A DNA stretch of 64,000 bases, taken from NCBI GenBank assembly GCA_945861565.1, contig CAMAUY010000002.1:1-64000 (forward strand). The letters are read 5' to 3'. Positions 8,304-17,930 of this stretch are shown in pieces. The position numbers were made by a program, and so were the translations under genes. The notes beneath the pieces are model-generated. The model ran no database searches, was not told the DNA's origin, and saw only the letters and a program-made list of their open reading frames with translations. How positions within the stretch are numbered: the stretch's first letter is position 1; each line of letters opens with the position of its first letter. Source of the DNA: Akkermansia muciniphila (GTDB lineage Bacteria > Verrucomicrobiota > Verrucomicrobiia > Limisphaerales > UBA9464).

Positions 8304-9485
8304 ATGGACTTCCATTCACCCGGGCCGATCACGGCATTTGACCATTCGCCCCAAACGCGCCTGGTTTTTTCGCCCGGCGCAATCGCCCGCTTGGGTGAGT
8401 TTGCCCGGCATTTGGGAGGAACGCGGGCGCTCATCGTGACAGACCCGGGCCTGGCGACCGCCGGGCATGCGTCAAAAGCTGAAGAATCTCTGATCAAGGC
8501 CGGAATCACCCCTCTCCGCTACGATCGCGTCCGGGAGAATCCCACCACCGGGGATGTCGACGAATGCGTGGCCAGTGCGCGGGCAGGTCGGGCGGACCTC
8601 TTGATCGGATTGGGAGGTGGCAGTTCAATGGACACCGCCAAGGGATGCAATTTTCTTCTGACCAACGGCGGCGAGATGCGCGACTACTGGGGAGTCGGAA
8701 AGGCGACGCATCCCATGTTGCCCTTCATCGCAGTTCCAACGACCGCTGGAACCGGTAGCGAGTGCCAGAGTGCGGCCCTCATCGCCAACGCTACGACCCA
8801 TCAGAAAATGGCCTGCCTTGATCCGAAGGCCGCCGCCCGAATTGCCCTGCTCGACCCAGAACTCACGCTGTCGCTACCGGCCCGGGTCACGGCCGCCACC
8901 GGCGTGGATGCCGTTTCCCACGCCCTGGAGAGTGCCGTCTCCACCCGGCGCAACCGGATCTCCACGCTGTACTCCACCGAGGCTTTCGGGTTGTGCCTGC
9001 ATGGGCTCAAAGCCGTGCTCACCGTACCCACCGACATCGAGAACCGCGGCCGCATGCTCCTGGGGGCCGCTTTCGGTGGTTTGGCAATCGAAAATTCCAT
9101 GCTCGGAGCGGCCCACGCCGCGGCGAATCCCCTGACCGCACGATTCAATGTGATCCATGGTACCGCCGTAGGTCTGATGTTGCCCTCCGTAATCCGGTTT
9201 AATTCCGCCGACCCGGCAGCCGCGGCGATTTATGCCCAACTTGCCGTCCAAGCCGGCCTCGCTGGCAGTCACTCGTCGACTCCCATGGCGATTCAGTTGT
9301 TGGTCAGCGCCCTTGAAACACTTCTGAACCTAGCCGGTATTCCAAGGTCACTCGCAGCCTGCGGCATTCGCAGCGAGGTCTTCCCGGAACTCGCGAACGA
9401 CGCCGCAAAACAGTGGACCGCAGGGTTCAATCCCCGAGCAATTACGACCGCCGATTTTATCTCGCTGTACCGGTCGGTCGCTTAA
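8304..9485 (+). CDS. Iron-containing alcohol dehydrogenase
   Basis: The 393-residue NAD(P)-dependent dehydrogenase belongs to the group III (iron) family, which acts on alcohols, lactaldehyde, glycerol or similar. The cofactor-binding segment is LIGLGGGSSMDTAKG. The metal-binding region holds GVDAVSHALE, ENSMLGAAHAAANPLTA and FNVIHGTAVGLMLP with the Asp and His ligands. The ATG at 8304 is preferred over a TTG three codons upstream. The gene is divergent from the PfkB kinase, with a 238-bp shared upstream region in which I see no clear operator. Confidence 0.9.
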   Translation: MDFHSPGPITAFDHSPQTRLVFSPGAIARLGEFARHLGGTRALIVTDPGLATAGHASKAEESLIKAGITPLRYDRVRENPTTGDVDECVASARAGRADLLIGLGGGSSMDTAKGCNFLLTNGGEMRDYWGVGKATHPMLPFIAVPTTAGTGSECQSAALIANATTHQKMACLDPKAAARIALLDPELTLSLPARVTAATGVDAVSHALESAVSTRRNRISTLYSTEAFGLCLHGLKAVLTVPTDIENRGRMLLGAAFGGLAIENSMLGAAHAAANPLTARFNVIHGTAVGLMLPSVIRFNSADPAAAAIYAQLAVQAGLAGSHSSTPMAIQLLVSALETLLNLAGIPRSLAACGIRSEVFPELANDAAKQWTAGFNPRAITTADFISLYRSVA

Positions 9486-9566
9486 TGACCCACCGAGACG
9501 GCCGCAGCGGGTAGGAAAATAATCTTTTTCCAAGCGCCGCGCCCGCGCCCGCGCTAGCCTCGCCCC

Positions 9567-10724
9567 ATGCGCGATCCGCATGCGGTTGTTGGACACTGGA
9601 ATGGCGGATGGGACGAGCCGGCGCTCGCTAAGTGGGCCGCCGGTCTCCGGTCCCGTCTGCCGCACCCCTTTGTGAGCGTCGGACTCTTGTTTGCCAGTCC
9701 CGCGTTGGCGGCGCACGCCACGGACCTCCTCGAGATCCTCCGAGTGCACGCCCACATTCCTTTGCTCGTCGGCGCGACCAGCCGGCAGTTCGTCTGCAAT
9801 GCGGAGGAAACGGAAGGCGGCCTGGTCCTTGGCCTCTTTCATCTTCCCGGCGCCCGACTCGATGCCCACCACTTTACCCCTGAACAACTGCACACGCCGG
9901 AGGATGCTACATCCCCGGCGATAACGCGTTCCCCGCCCGATTTGAAAGGGTGGATCGTCTTGGCCGACCCGTCCGATCTCGATGGGGACCGGTGGATGCG
10001 ATCCTGGAACCAGTCGCAGCCGGGAATCACAACCATTGGCGGAATTACAACCAAAGCGCCCTTGTTCCTGAACGGCTCTGTGCTTGAATCCGGAGTCGTG
10101 GCTCTGGCGGTCGGAGGTCAAATTCGGATCGAGGCCGTCGTGTCCCAAGGGTGCACCCCCATTGGACAGCCGTGGACCATTACCCGGGCGGAACGAAATT
10201 TCATTCACACCATCGCCAATAAACCCGCCTACCAAGTCCTCGTCGAGACGTTCAATTCCTTGCCGAAGGAGGAGCAGGCCGGATCGCAGGGGCATCTGTT
10301 TGTGGGGTTGGCTGGGACCGAATATCAGGATGAATTTGGCCGGGGCGACTTCCTCATCCGTAATCTCCTCGGCGCCGATCCCCGCCAGGGGATCCTGGCA
10401 GTCGGGGCACTCCCCCGCGCCGGACAGACAATCCAATTCCAACGACGCGATCCCGCGGCGGCGACGGAAGACCTCGGGCGATTGCTGGCCCGAGCACGGA
10501 CGCGGTTGACCGGACATTCGATCTATGGCGGGATTCTCTGTTGCTGCAGTGGCCGTGGGGCACGGCACTTCGGCCGCCCCAACCCGGATTCCGGTCTTAT
10601 TCAGGAACAACTCGGCCCCCTGCCCCTCATCGGATTTTTTGCCAATGGCGAAATCGGTCCGACGGGCCATCAGACTTTCTTGCATGCTTACACCGCCGCA
10701 CTCGCCCTTTTCGTCGCCGCCTGA
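9567..10724 (+). CDS. FIST domain signal-sensing protein
   Basis: The 385-residue protein has the FIST-N and FIST-C arrangement predicted to bind small ligands such as amino acids. FIST-N covers about residues 20-210 (LLVGATSRQFVCNAEE, VSQGCTPIG) and FIST-C about 215-375 (GILCCCSGRGARHFG, PLIGFFANGEIGPTG). No signal peptide, kinase or methyl-accepting domain is attached, so it is a stand-alone cytoplasmic FIST protein. It is followed 31 bp later by trmB on the same strand and probably shares its transcript. The ligand and signalling partner are unknown. Confidence 0.85.
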   Translation: MRDPHAVVGHWNGGWDEPALAKWAAGLRSRLPHPFVSVGLLFASPALAAHATDLLEILRVHAHIPLLVGATSRQFVCNAEETEGGLVLGLFHLPGARLDAHHFTPEQLHTPEDATSPAITRSPPDLKGWIVLADPSDLDGDRWMRSWNQSQPGITTIGGITTKAPLFLNGSVLESGVVALAVGGQIRIEAVVSQGCTPIGQPWTITRAERNFIHTIANKPAYQVLVETFNSLPKEEQAGSQGHLFVGLAGTEYQDEFGRGDFLIRNLLGADPRQGILAVGALPRAGQTIQFQRRDPAAATEDLGRLLARARTRLTGHSIYGGILCCCSGRGARHFGRPNPDSGLIQEQLGPLPLIGFFANGEIGPTGHQTFLHAYTAALALFVAA

Positions 10725-10755
10725 CCTTCCCACCGGATCGGTCGACTCCCCAGCC

Positions 10756-11394
10756 ATGGCACCCGAGCCTTCGTGCCGGCTGCTGCCCAACATTCTTGAG
10801 CGGCTTAACTTCGCGGCCCGGTTTGCAAACGACCACCCGGTCGAATTGGAACTTGGCTCGGGCGATGGCTCCTTCCTCGCTCAATACGCGGCCTTGCACC
10901 CCGAAATAAACTTCATCGGCGTCGAGCGTCTGCTCGGCCGACTCCGCAAAATCGACCGTAAATCCCGGCGCCTGGGCCTGGCCAACATCCGCGTCATCCG
11001 CTTGGAAGCGAGCTACGTTGTCCAATGGATGATTCCCCAGGGATCCCTCGCCGCCCTCCACATCTATTTCCCGGATCCCTGGCCCAAGCGGCGTCACTGG
11101 AAGCGGCGCCTCGTAAATGAATTGTTTAGCCACCTCGCGGCGCAGGCCCTGTCAACGGGTGGCCGGGTCTATTTCCGGACGGATGAACCCAGCTATTTCT
11201 CACAAATACAGGAGGTTTTCGCCGCGGCATGCGCGCGGGGTGACTTTGTCCCGGAACCGGAACCCGCCGAGCTCCTGGCCGTCAAAACCGATTTTGAAGC
11301 GGCCTTCAATGCCCAGGGGATTCCGACCCGGTATGCCGCGTTCCGACGAACAGCGAAACCAGCCAATCCCCTGCCAACGGCGGAATCCTCGTAA
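10756..11394 (+). CDS. trmB: tRNA (guanine-N7-)-methyltransferase
   Basis: The 212-residue enzyme methylates G46 of tRNA using S-adenosylmethionine. Visible motifs are the SAM-binding ELGSGDGSFLAQYAA, the family signature IYFPDPWPKRRHWKRR and the C-terminal TDEPSYF. The frame is open far upstream into the FIST gene, but the conserved domain begins just after the ATG at 10756, so that start is chosen. A short, low-complexity tail (PANPLPTAESS) follows the domain. The gene lies 31 bp after the FIST gene. Confidence 0.9.
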   Translation: MAPEPSCRLLPNILERLNFAARFANDHPVELELGSGDGSFLAQYAALHPEINFIGVERLLGRLRKIDRKSRRLGLANIRVIRLEASYVVQWMIPQGSLAALHIYFPDPWPKRRHWKRRLVNELFSHLAAQALSTGGRVYFRTDEPSYFSQIQEVFAAACARGDFVPEPEPAELLAVKTDFEAAFNAQGIPTRYAAFRRTAKPANPLPTAESS

Positions 11395-11449
11395 TTCCAC
11401 AAAAATACCATTCGCCATTCCGACGGAGTGAGGGGACGATGACAGACTC

Positions 11450-12061
11450 ATGCCGTCGCCAACTCAATCGGAACCAAGCAACGAAGCCACTCCGCCGACA
11501 TCCAAGCGGCCGGTGATTACTGCGCCGGATTTTTCCGGCACGCCCCAGCCCATCCGTGAGCTGGCGGGACGGGAAGACTTTCCGCACTGCGCGTATGGCG
11601 TGTATATCGACATCCAGGGATTTGCGGGTGTCGTTGTGGAGATTATCGCCCAGTCCATCAAAGTACGCCCGTCGGAGGGGATGACGCAGAGGTTCAACGT
11701 CAATCGACTCAAAGTGCTCTTCGCGCCCGAGGTCCGCCCGGAGCCGGTTGCCGTCGCGGTGACTGCGCGGGCTGACGATCGCCCGGTGGCGATCCGGCGA
11801 GGGACCGTCGAGGAGAGGCCCGCCCGTCCAGAGCGCACGTATGTTTCCGACCCTGACTTCACCGCCTCCATTCTACCAATCAATGCCTATGCAGGACAGC
11901 CGGACTTCCCAAAATGTGCCTATGGCAAGCACGTGGAAATCGAGGGTTACACCGGGGTGGTAGTCGAGTTCGTTAAAAGCTCGCTCAAGATTCGGTCAGC
12001 GGCTGGCACCACTCGAAGTTACAACGCCGAGGTGCTCCGAAAGAACTACGGCAGCCCCTGA
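11450..12061 (+). CDS. Unrecognised protein made of two copies of one 66-residue domain
   Basis: The 203-residue protein has no signal peptide or membrane segment. Residues 26-91 and 135-200 are two versions of the same domain. In an ungapped alignment I count 28 identical positions out of 66. Conserved points are PDF at the start, DFP-x-CAYG in the middle and GxxGVVVE, which resembles a KOW/SH3-like strand-turn-strand. The copies are joined by a Pro/Arg/Glu-rich linker (92-134), and the first is preceded by a Ser/Pro-rich stretch. No family is recognised. The 3' end overlaps the 3' end of nuoN, on the opposite strand, by 66 bp. Confidence 0.7.
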   Translation: MPSPTQSEPSNEATPPTSKRPVITAPDFSGTPQPIRELAGREDFPHCAYGVYIDIQGFAGVVVEIIAQSIKVRPSEGMTQRFNVNRLKVLFAPEVRPEPVAVAVTARADDRPVAIRRGTVEERPARPERTYVSDPDFTASILPINAYAGQPDFPKCAYGKHVEIEGYTGVVVEFVKSSLKIRSAAGTTRSYNAEVLRKNYGSP

Positions 12062-13504
12062 TGGCTGAAGCGGGGCGATGGCATCCGCGGAGAGTTGAAG
12101 CAGTCCGTGCGGAGCAATGCCCAAGTACAAGATTCCCACAACGCAGACGAGGAGAGCGATGCCCGCCCCGGGAGTTAGGGCGATTCCTGACCGCTCCCGG
12201 GGTTCCCCCCCCCAGTACATCATCCGAACAATTCCGAAATAGTAGTAGAGCGAAATCACGGCGCCGAGCACGGCAACCGCCGCCAACCCGTAATATCCCG
12301 GATGGGTTGCACCGGCCGCGACCACCGCGCGAAGTATAAGAAACTTCCCGATGAATCCCGCCAGCGGTGGCACACCTGCCAGCGACGCCAACGCCAATGT
12401 CATCACCGCCGCGAGCACCGGAGACCGGATACCCAGGCCGGCGAGGTCCGCCATGTCATCCGTATCCGAGCAATTCATCACGACGCATAGCACGGTGAAC
12501 ACCGCCAGAACTGTGAAACAGTAGGCACCCATGTAATAGAGGACTGCCAGGGAACCCGCCGGACTGACCGTCGCCACCCCCAGGAGCAGGAATCCGGCGT
12601 TGGCGATGCTCGAATAACCCATCAGCCGCTTCACGCTCCGTTGCGGAATCGCGCACAAACTCCCGTAGAGAAGACTGAGGACCGCCAGGCCCCCAAGGCA
12701 CCCCCGCCACTCTGCTGCAATTTGGGGCACGGCGCCCAACAGCAGCCGCAAGAGTAAGACAAAACCCGCCGCCTTCGAACCGACGGCGAGCAAGGCCGTC
12801 GCCGGAGCCGGCGACCCCTGGTAAACATCGGGCGCCCAGCCGTGAAATGGAAAGGCGGCGATCTTGAATCCGAGACCGGCGAGCACGAGTGCCAGCCCGG
12901 TGAGGAAGATCCGCGAGCCCGACAGCTCCCGTTGGCGGAGTGCCAGTTCAGGGAACTGAGTGGTGTTGGCCGAGCCGAAAATCAGAGCGATCCCGAACAC
13001 CATGAAGGCGGAAGCGAGCGCCCCGAGTATCAGATACTTCACACCGGCTTCAATCGAAGCCAGTTTGCCGCGTTGAAAGCTGTTCAGGACATAGAACGTG
13101 ACCGTGATCAACTCGAGTGAAACGAACATCATCGTGAGATCGTTGGCCGACGCGGCGAACAGCATCCCGGTAACCGCAAACAAGGTCAGCGCAAAGAATT
13201 CCGATAACCCGACCGCAAGCCGGTCAGCGTACTCCACTGTCATCAGGAGTACCACAACACCCGAAAGCAGAAAGAACGCCTTGAAAAACCGGGCGAGCGG
13301 ATCAACGACGTAGAGTCCGGAAAAGCCGGTTCCCGACTGCGGAGCGAGAGTGCCCAGGCCAAACACCAACAAACAGGTTAATGCCGCCGCCGCACCCCAG
13401 CCAAGATAGCGCCGATTGGCCGGCGCAATCCACAGGTCAGCCATCAACACCAGGAGACCCAATAGGCCGACGCCCAGTTCGATCGAAATCAGTCCGGAAT
13501 TCAT
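11996..13504 (-). CDS. nuoN: NADH-quinone oxidoreductase subunit N
   Basis: This is an antiporter-like membrane subunit of respiratory complex I, 502 residues from the ATG at 13504, and it contributes to proton pumping. About 14 hydrophobic segments are visible. The proton-translocation signature includes MFVSLELITVTFYVLNSF (the conserved Glu), KIAAFPFHGWAPDVYQGSP (conserved Lys) and LMGYSSIANAGFLLLG. It is the last gene of the nuo operon, 13 bp after nuoM. Its 3' end overlaps the convergent gene ending at 12061. Confidence 0.95.
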   Translation of the reverse strand: MNSGLISIELGVGLLGLLVLMADLWIAPANRRYLGWGAAAALTCLLVFGLGTLAPQSGTGFSGLYVVDPLARFFKAFFLLSGVVVLLMTVEYADRLAVGLSEFFALTLFAVTGMLFAASANDLTMMFVSLELITVTFYVLNSFQRGKLASIEAGVKYLILGALASAFMVFGIALIFGSANTTQFPELALRQRELSGSRIFLTGLALVLAGLGFKIAAFPFHGWAPDVYQGSPAPATALLAVGSKAAGFVLLLRLLLGAVPQIAAEWRGCLGGLAVLSLLYGSLCAIPQRSVKRLMGYSSIANAGFLLLGVATVSPAGSLAVLYYMGAYCFTVLAVFTVLCVVMNCSDTDDMADLAGLGIRSPVLAAVMTLALASLAGVPPLAGFIGKFLILRAVVAAGATHPGYYGLAAVAVLGAVISLYYYFGIVRMMYWGGEPRERSGIALTPGAGIALLVCVVGILYLGIAPHGLLQLSADAIAPLQPSGAAVVLSEHLGVVTSSGASR

Positions 13505-13517
13505 TTCGGAAAATAGC

Positions 13518-15050
13518 TCAACGTTGCATCGCCGCAGTTGCGCCAAGTGGAGCGGCCGGCTGGGCGCGCTGACCTGCCATTTTAATAATCGCGACCACCG
13601 CCGGCTCAATTCGCCGGGTGAGGATTCCCGGGGCAACTCCGAACAAAACGAGCGCCGCCAGAAGCGCAACAAACGGGAGCCGACGCCACCCGGAGGTGGC
13701 ATCGGAAACGTCGGCCCACTCCCGCTTGGGTTCTCCGTGCAACACCAACCGGATCGCTCGCATCATGTAAACGCCTCCAATCACCAATCCGCCCCACGCT
13801 GCCGCCAACACCCATCCGTGCAACGAATACACTGTCCCTTTCCAAGCCCCAAAAAGCACTCCCAACTCTCCCGCAAAATTAACAAAACCCGGCACCCCGC
13901 ACCCGGCCAGAAAACACAGGATCATCATCGAGCCAACAAACGGCATGGTCCGCAGCAACCCTCCCAACCGCAGCATTTCCACCGTGCCCGTTTGATGCCG
14001 CACCCAACCGGTCAGGGCAAAGCTCAAGCCCGCCAGAAAAGCGTGCCCCACCATGACCAGCACGGTCCCGGTGAGACCAATCACGTTCATGCTCGCCAGG
14101 CCCAGGAAGGCAAATCCCATGTGAGCCAGGCTGGAGTTGCCAACCAACAGATTGAGATCCCGCTGGCGCAACGCCACGAACCCACAGAAAAGAAGATTCC
14201 CGAGGCAGAGCCAAGCCAGCACCGGCATCCAGTACTCCACCGCATCCGGAAGAAATGGCCACGCCACCCGCAGGAGCGCCAGCAATCCCGCCTTCTTCAA
14301 GATGCCCGCATGCATCATCGCGGTTGCCGCCGGTGCGCTGGCGTACCCCTGGGGTGCCCAGGAATGGAAGGGCCACAGTCCAACCAACGTTCCAAATCCA
14401 AAAAGCAGGCACGGGAAGACCAGCATCTGCGTCTTCCGCGGCAAAGGGTGACCGGCAAGCTGCCGCTGCAATTCCGTGACATCCAGCGTACCCGTCGCCG
14501 CATAAAGAGCCACCAGACCGACCAGCGCCACCAGCGCTCCCAGGGTCAGGTAGAGCGTGATGCGGAAAGCCGCCGCCTGTCGATCCGTCCCCCACCCCCA
14601 CACCCCGATCATTATAAATGTCGGCACAAGAGCCATCTCGTTGAAAAAGTAGAAGAAGAACAGGTCCAGTGAGGCAAACGCCCCGATCGAACCACTGATC
14701 ATCAGCATCAGCAGTATATAGAACATCTTGCTCTCCCGTTCGACATCCCAGGAGACCGCGGTGGCGGCAAAGCCCACCCAGGCCGCCGCCAACACCAGAC
14801 CGACACTAATTCCATCGATACCCACGTGGTAGTTCACATGCAGTCCGCCGGCCGAAATCCAGGGGACGAGCTGCTCGAACTGATAATCCGGAGTGCCGGG
14901 CACGGAGCGGAAAAACAGGACTGCCGCCCAGATCGCTGTCTCCAGCGTTCCCAATAACGCGACGCAACGGATGATGAAACGGTAGTGGCCAGGAATCGCC
15001 AGGATCACCAGCGCCGTGATCACCGGCAGAAGAATTAGAAAGGTCAGCAT
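13518..15050 (-). CDS. nuoM: NADH-quinone oxidoreductase subunit M
   Basis: The 510-residue antiporter-like membrane subunit of complex I starts at the ATG at 15050; the open frame upstream belongs to nuoL sequence. Key segments are DLFFFYFFNEMALVPTFIMI (conserved Glu), LWPFHSWAPQGYASAP and ILKKAGLLALLR (conserved Lys residues), and LVGNSSLAHMGFAFLG. About 14 membrane helices are expected. It begins 5 bp after nuoL ends, which fits translational coupling. Confidence 0.95.
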   Translation of the reverse strand: MLTFLILLPVITALVILAIPGHYRFIIRCVALLGTLETAIWAAVLFFRSVPGTPDYQFEQLVPWISAGGLHVNYHVGIDGISVGLVLAAAWVGFAATAVSWDVERESKMFYILLMLMISGSIGAFASLDLFFFYFFNEMALVPTFIMIGVWGWGTDRQAAAFRITLYLTLGALVALVGLVALYAATGTLDVTELQRQLAGHPLPRKTQMLVFPCLLFGFGTLVGLWPFHSWAPQGYASAPAATAMMHAGILKKAGLLALLRVAWPFLPDAVEYWMPVLAWLCLGNLLFCGFVALRQRDLNLLVGNSSLAHMGFAFLGLASMNVIGLTGTVLVMVGHAFLAGLSFALTGWVRHQTGTVEMLRLGGLLRTMPFVGSMMILCFLAGCGVPGFVNFAGELGVLFGAWKGTVYSLHGWVLAAAWGGLVIGGVYMMRAIRLVLHGEPKREWADVSDATSGWRRLPFVALLAALVLFGVAPGILTRRIEPAVVAIIKMAGQRAQPAAPLGATAAMQR

Positions 15051-15055
15051 GGCGG

Positions 15056-17020
15056 TTACTTTTTGAGGGCCAAAACGGCCAGCAGCGCGGCCCCCGCGGC
15101 AAACCAAAGTCCATACGTTTGCAGATTGCCCGTCTGCACCAGTCGCAGCGCCCGACCGGCAATTTCGACCGTGCCGGGCAGACCCCGGACGAACAGGCCC
15201 GAAATAACCCAGCGATCAAACCACCCGGCAATCGCCGCTATGCCGTCGTGCAGTGGCACCACGGTCGCCTCATAGATCTCGTCAAAATAGAACCGGTGCC
15301 GCATCGCCCGGGCAAGCCGCCCGATCAGGCCGGGCAGCGGATCACGCTCCGCCCCCACATAAAGCCACGCGGCCAGGCTCGTGCCAAAGAGGACCGCCGC
15401 AAACCCAAACATCGCCGCTGTCGGATTGTGATTGAACGGGCCGAACAAGGGATCGAGTTCGTGCACCTGGAATGTCGGCCAAAAGTGACGGGTCAGAAAC
15501 TGGGACACCCCAAAGATCTGCCATCCGGAAAACACGGACGGAAGGGCCAGCATAATCAACGGCCCTGTCATGGTGGGCGGAGATTCGAGGGCCTGCCCGG
15601 CTCCGCTGCCGCGGGGACGTCCTAGAAACGCCACCAGCAGCAGGCGACCCATGTAAAAGGTGGTTAGCACCGAAACCAGCACCACCAACCCAAAGAGAAC
15701 CGGTGCCGCTTCCAGTGACGTTGCCAGGATGTCGTCCTTGGAATAGAAGCCACTGAATAACGGCACTCCCATGAGGGCAAGCGTTCCCACCAGGAACGTG
15801 ACAAACGTCACGGGCATCCGCTGCCAAAGCCCGCCCATTTTCCAGATATCCTGCTCGTGATGACAGGCATGGATGACGGACCCGGCTCCCAGAAAGAGGA
15901 GAGCCTTAAAGGACGCGTGGGTCACGAGGTGAAACATCGCCGCCCCGGCGTTGGGGGCACGCAACTGAGCTCCCAGCCCCACTGCCAACACCATCAGTCC
16001 AAGTTGTGACAAGGTCGAATAGGCAAGAATCCGCTTGATATCGTTCTGTTGTACCGCAATGAGCGCCGCCAGCAGGGCGGTCATCCCACCGATCCAGGCG
16101 ATGATCGAAGAGGCCGGAATTCCCTGAAGGAATCCCAGCCAGTCCGGCCAGCCGGCCGGCAAGGTGTAAAGAAAGAAGACTCGGCACAGCATGTAGACAC
16201 CGGCCGCCACCATGGTCGCCGCATGGATCAGGGCGGAGACCGGTGTGGGACCTTCCATCGCATCCGGCAGCCAGACATGCAGCGGAAACTGCGCGCTCTT
16301 ACCCATCGCCCCCATAAAAATCAGGACGCCGGCGAGCGAGGCGGTGGAGCCCAGGGCCAGGGGATGCGCGAGCAGAAACGCCTCCGCCGACCCAAAATGT
16401 ACCGTGCCGGTGGCAGACCAGATCAGGAGAATCCCGAGTAAAAAACCAAAATCACCGAGCCGATTGGTCAGAAACGCCTTCTTCGCGGCATCCGCAGCCG
16501 CGCCGCGATCATACCAGAACCCGATCAACAAATAGCTCGAGACACCGACCAATTCCCAAAAGACGAACATCATCACGAAGTTGTCGGCGAGGACAATCCC
16601 GAGCATGGAAAAAACAAAAAGGCTCAGGGTGCAGAAGAAACGGCTATACCCCGGATCCTCGTGCATATAACCCGTGGAAAAAAGCATCACGAGCAGCGCA
16701 ACTCCCGTAACCACCAGCAGCATAAGGAGCGAGAGATTGTCGAGGCGCAGCCCAAACGAGACCTCCAACCCCGCAACCGGCAACCAGGAAAACGGAGAGC
16801 CCGCCACGTTTTGTCCTGCAAAGGCGGCGAACAACACCCCGCTCAGGAGAAAACTCAGGGCGACGGCGGCGATGTTGAAACCCGCCGTAAGCGAGCGATC
16901 GCGGCGGAGAAAAATATAGCTTCCGGCCGCCGCAATCAATGGGGCAAACAACACCATCCAGGCGAGATCCTGCAGGCGACTGCCGGAATCGGCGGCATGT
17001 TCTAGGATGTGAGAATCCAT
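15056..17020 (-). CDS. nuoL: NADH-quinone oxidoreductase subunit L
   Basis: The 654-residue largest antiporter-like subunit of complex I has about 16 hydrophobic segments and the long lateral C-terminal helix of this family. Signatures are FVFWELVGVSSYLLIGFWY (conserved Glu), SAQFPLHVWLPDAMEGPTPV and LIHAATMVAAGVYM (Lys and His residues of the channel), and ILAYSTLSQLGLM. The start ATG at 17020 lies 10 bp after nuoK ends. The length is normal for the family. Confidence 0.95.
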   Translation of the reverse strand: MDSHILEHAADSGSRLQDLAWMVLFAPLIAAAGSYIFLRRDRSLTAGFNIAAVALSFLLSGVLFAAFAGQNVAGSPFSWLPVAGLEVSFGLRLDNLSLLMLLVVTGVALLVMLFSTGYMHEDPGYSRFFCTLSLFVFSMLGIVLADNFVMMFVFWELVGVSSYLLIGFWYDRGAAADAAKKAFLTNRLGDFGFLLGILLIWSATGTVHFGSAEAFLLAHPLALGSTASLAGVLIFMGAMGKSAQFPLHVWLPDAMEGPTPVSALIHAATMVAAGVYMLCRVFFLYTLPAGWPDWLGFLQGIPASSIIAWIGGMTALLAALIAVQQNDIKRILAYSTLSQLGLMVLAVGLGAQLRAPNAGAAMFHLVTHASFKALLFLGAGSVIHACHHEQDIWKMGGLWQRMPVTFVTFLVGTLALMGVPLFSGFYSKDDILATSLEAAPVLFGLVVLVSVLTTFYMGRLLLVAFLGRPRGSGAGQALESPPTMTGPLIMLALPSVFSGWQIFGVSQFLTRHFWPTFQVHELDPLFGPFNHNPTAAMFGFAAVLFGTSLAAWLYVGAERDPLPGLIGRLARAMRHRFYFDEIYEATVVPLHDGIAAIAGWFDRWVISGLFVRGLPGTVEIAGRALRLVQTGNLQTYGLWFAAGAALLAVLALKK

Positions 17021-17030
17021 GGAAATACGT

Positions 17031-17336
17031 TCAAAACTTGAGAGTCGTCAGATCCTCAACATGCGCAGTCTGGCGCTTGCGGTATAGGGCGACGATTAAC
17101 GCGAGACCGACCGCCACTTCCGCCGCCGCCACCGTGATCGTGAAAAACACCATCACCTGCCCGTTCAGATTTGCGTTAAATCGTGAAAAGGACACCAGGG
17201 CGAGATTGCCGGCATTGAGCATGAGCTCCAGCCCCATATAAATGATTAAAAGGTTGCGGCGCCCCAACACTCCCAGCAAACCGAGGGAAAATAAGAGGCC
17301 ACTCACCACCAGGTAATGATTGAGTCCGGGAGTCAT
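17031..17336 (-). CDS. nuoK: NADH-quinone oxidoreductase subunit K
   Basis: This small membrane subunit of complex I (101 residues, the usual length) has three hydrophobic helices. The conserved segments [19 protein letters not shown] and [20 protein letters not shown] carry the two buried Glu residues used in proton transfer. It lies between nuoJ (27 bp upstream) and nuoL. Confidence 0.95.
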   Translation of the reverse strand: MTPGLNHYLVVSGLLFSLGLLGVLGRRNLLIIYMGLELMLNAGNLALVSFSRFNANLNGQVMVFFTITVAAAEVAVGLALIVALYRKRQTAHVEDLTTLKF

Positions 17337-17363
17337 GGGTTTTTGATGCGATTCTGCGAGGCG

Positions 17364-17873
17364 TTACTTGATGTCCTTCTTGCTCAAGAGAATGACTCCC
17401 ACCATCGCGACAAGGAGCAACAGCGACAACACTTCAAATGGCAGCACGTATTGTTCCAATAGAATCCGCCCGAGGATCTTCGTGTGGCCCTCGACCTCGG
17501 GACCGGTCTGGCGGACGGGCGCGGCGCCAGACAAAACTCGAACGAGCAGGCCGACGATGACCATGACGATCAGGGCGCCGGTCGCCAGCGTAAAGGTCCG
17601 AATACGACGACGCTCCTCCTCCCGCAAGTCGAGTAACATAATCACAAAGAGAAAAAGCACCATCACCGCTCCTGCGTAAACAAGGATTTGGACCGCCGCC
17701 AGGAAGAAGGCGTGCAACAGGATAAACAGCCCCGCCATCGATACGATGGTCAGAACGAGGAACATGGCACTCGTCACCGGGTTGCGGCTGAAGGGATTGG
17801 CCACGCACAAGAAACCACACACCAGGGTCAGCCCGGCAAACACGTAAAACAGCAAGTCAGTCAGCGGCGGCAT
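17364..17873 (-). CDS. nuoJ: NADH-quinone oxidoreductase subunit J
   Basis: This is a membrane subunit of complex I (169 residues) with five hydrophobic helices. Conserved parts are NPVTSAMFLVLTIVSMAGLF, LHAFFLAAVQILVYAGAVMV (helix 3 with its pi-bulge region) and LFLFVIMLLDL. The C-terminus ends VGVILLSKKDIK. The gene starts 57 bp after nuoI ends. Confidence 0.94.
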   Translation of the reverse strand: MPPLTDLLFYVFAGLTLVCGFLCVANPFSRNPVTSAMFLVLTIVSMAGLFILLHAFFLAAVQILVYAGAVMVLFLFVIMLLDLREEERRRIRTFTLATGALIVMVIVGLLVRVLSGAAPVRQTGPEVEGHTKILGRILLEQYVLPFEVLSLLLLVAMVGVILLSKKDIK

Positions 17874-17930
17874 GGCTTAGATAGGGATCGACCGGGTTTC
17901 AGCGTTCTGCGGCCGGTGCATTGGGATACT

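Noticed and set aside
9348-10793. 481-codon minus-strand frame
   Set aside because: It lies opposite the FIST gene, whose plus-strand product has clear domain signatures.
13416-14672. 418-codon plus-strand frame
   Set aside because: It is the complement of nuoM/nuoN; the product is His/Gln/Arg-rich low-complexity sequence, as expected for antisense of membrane protein genes.
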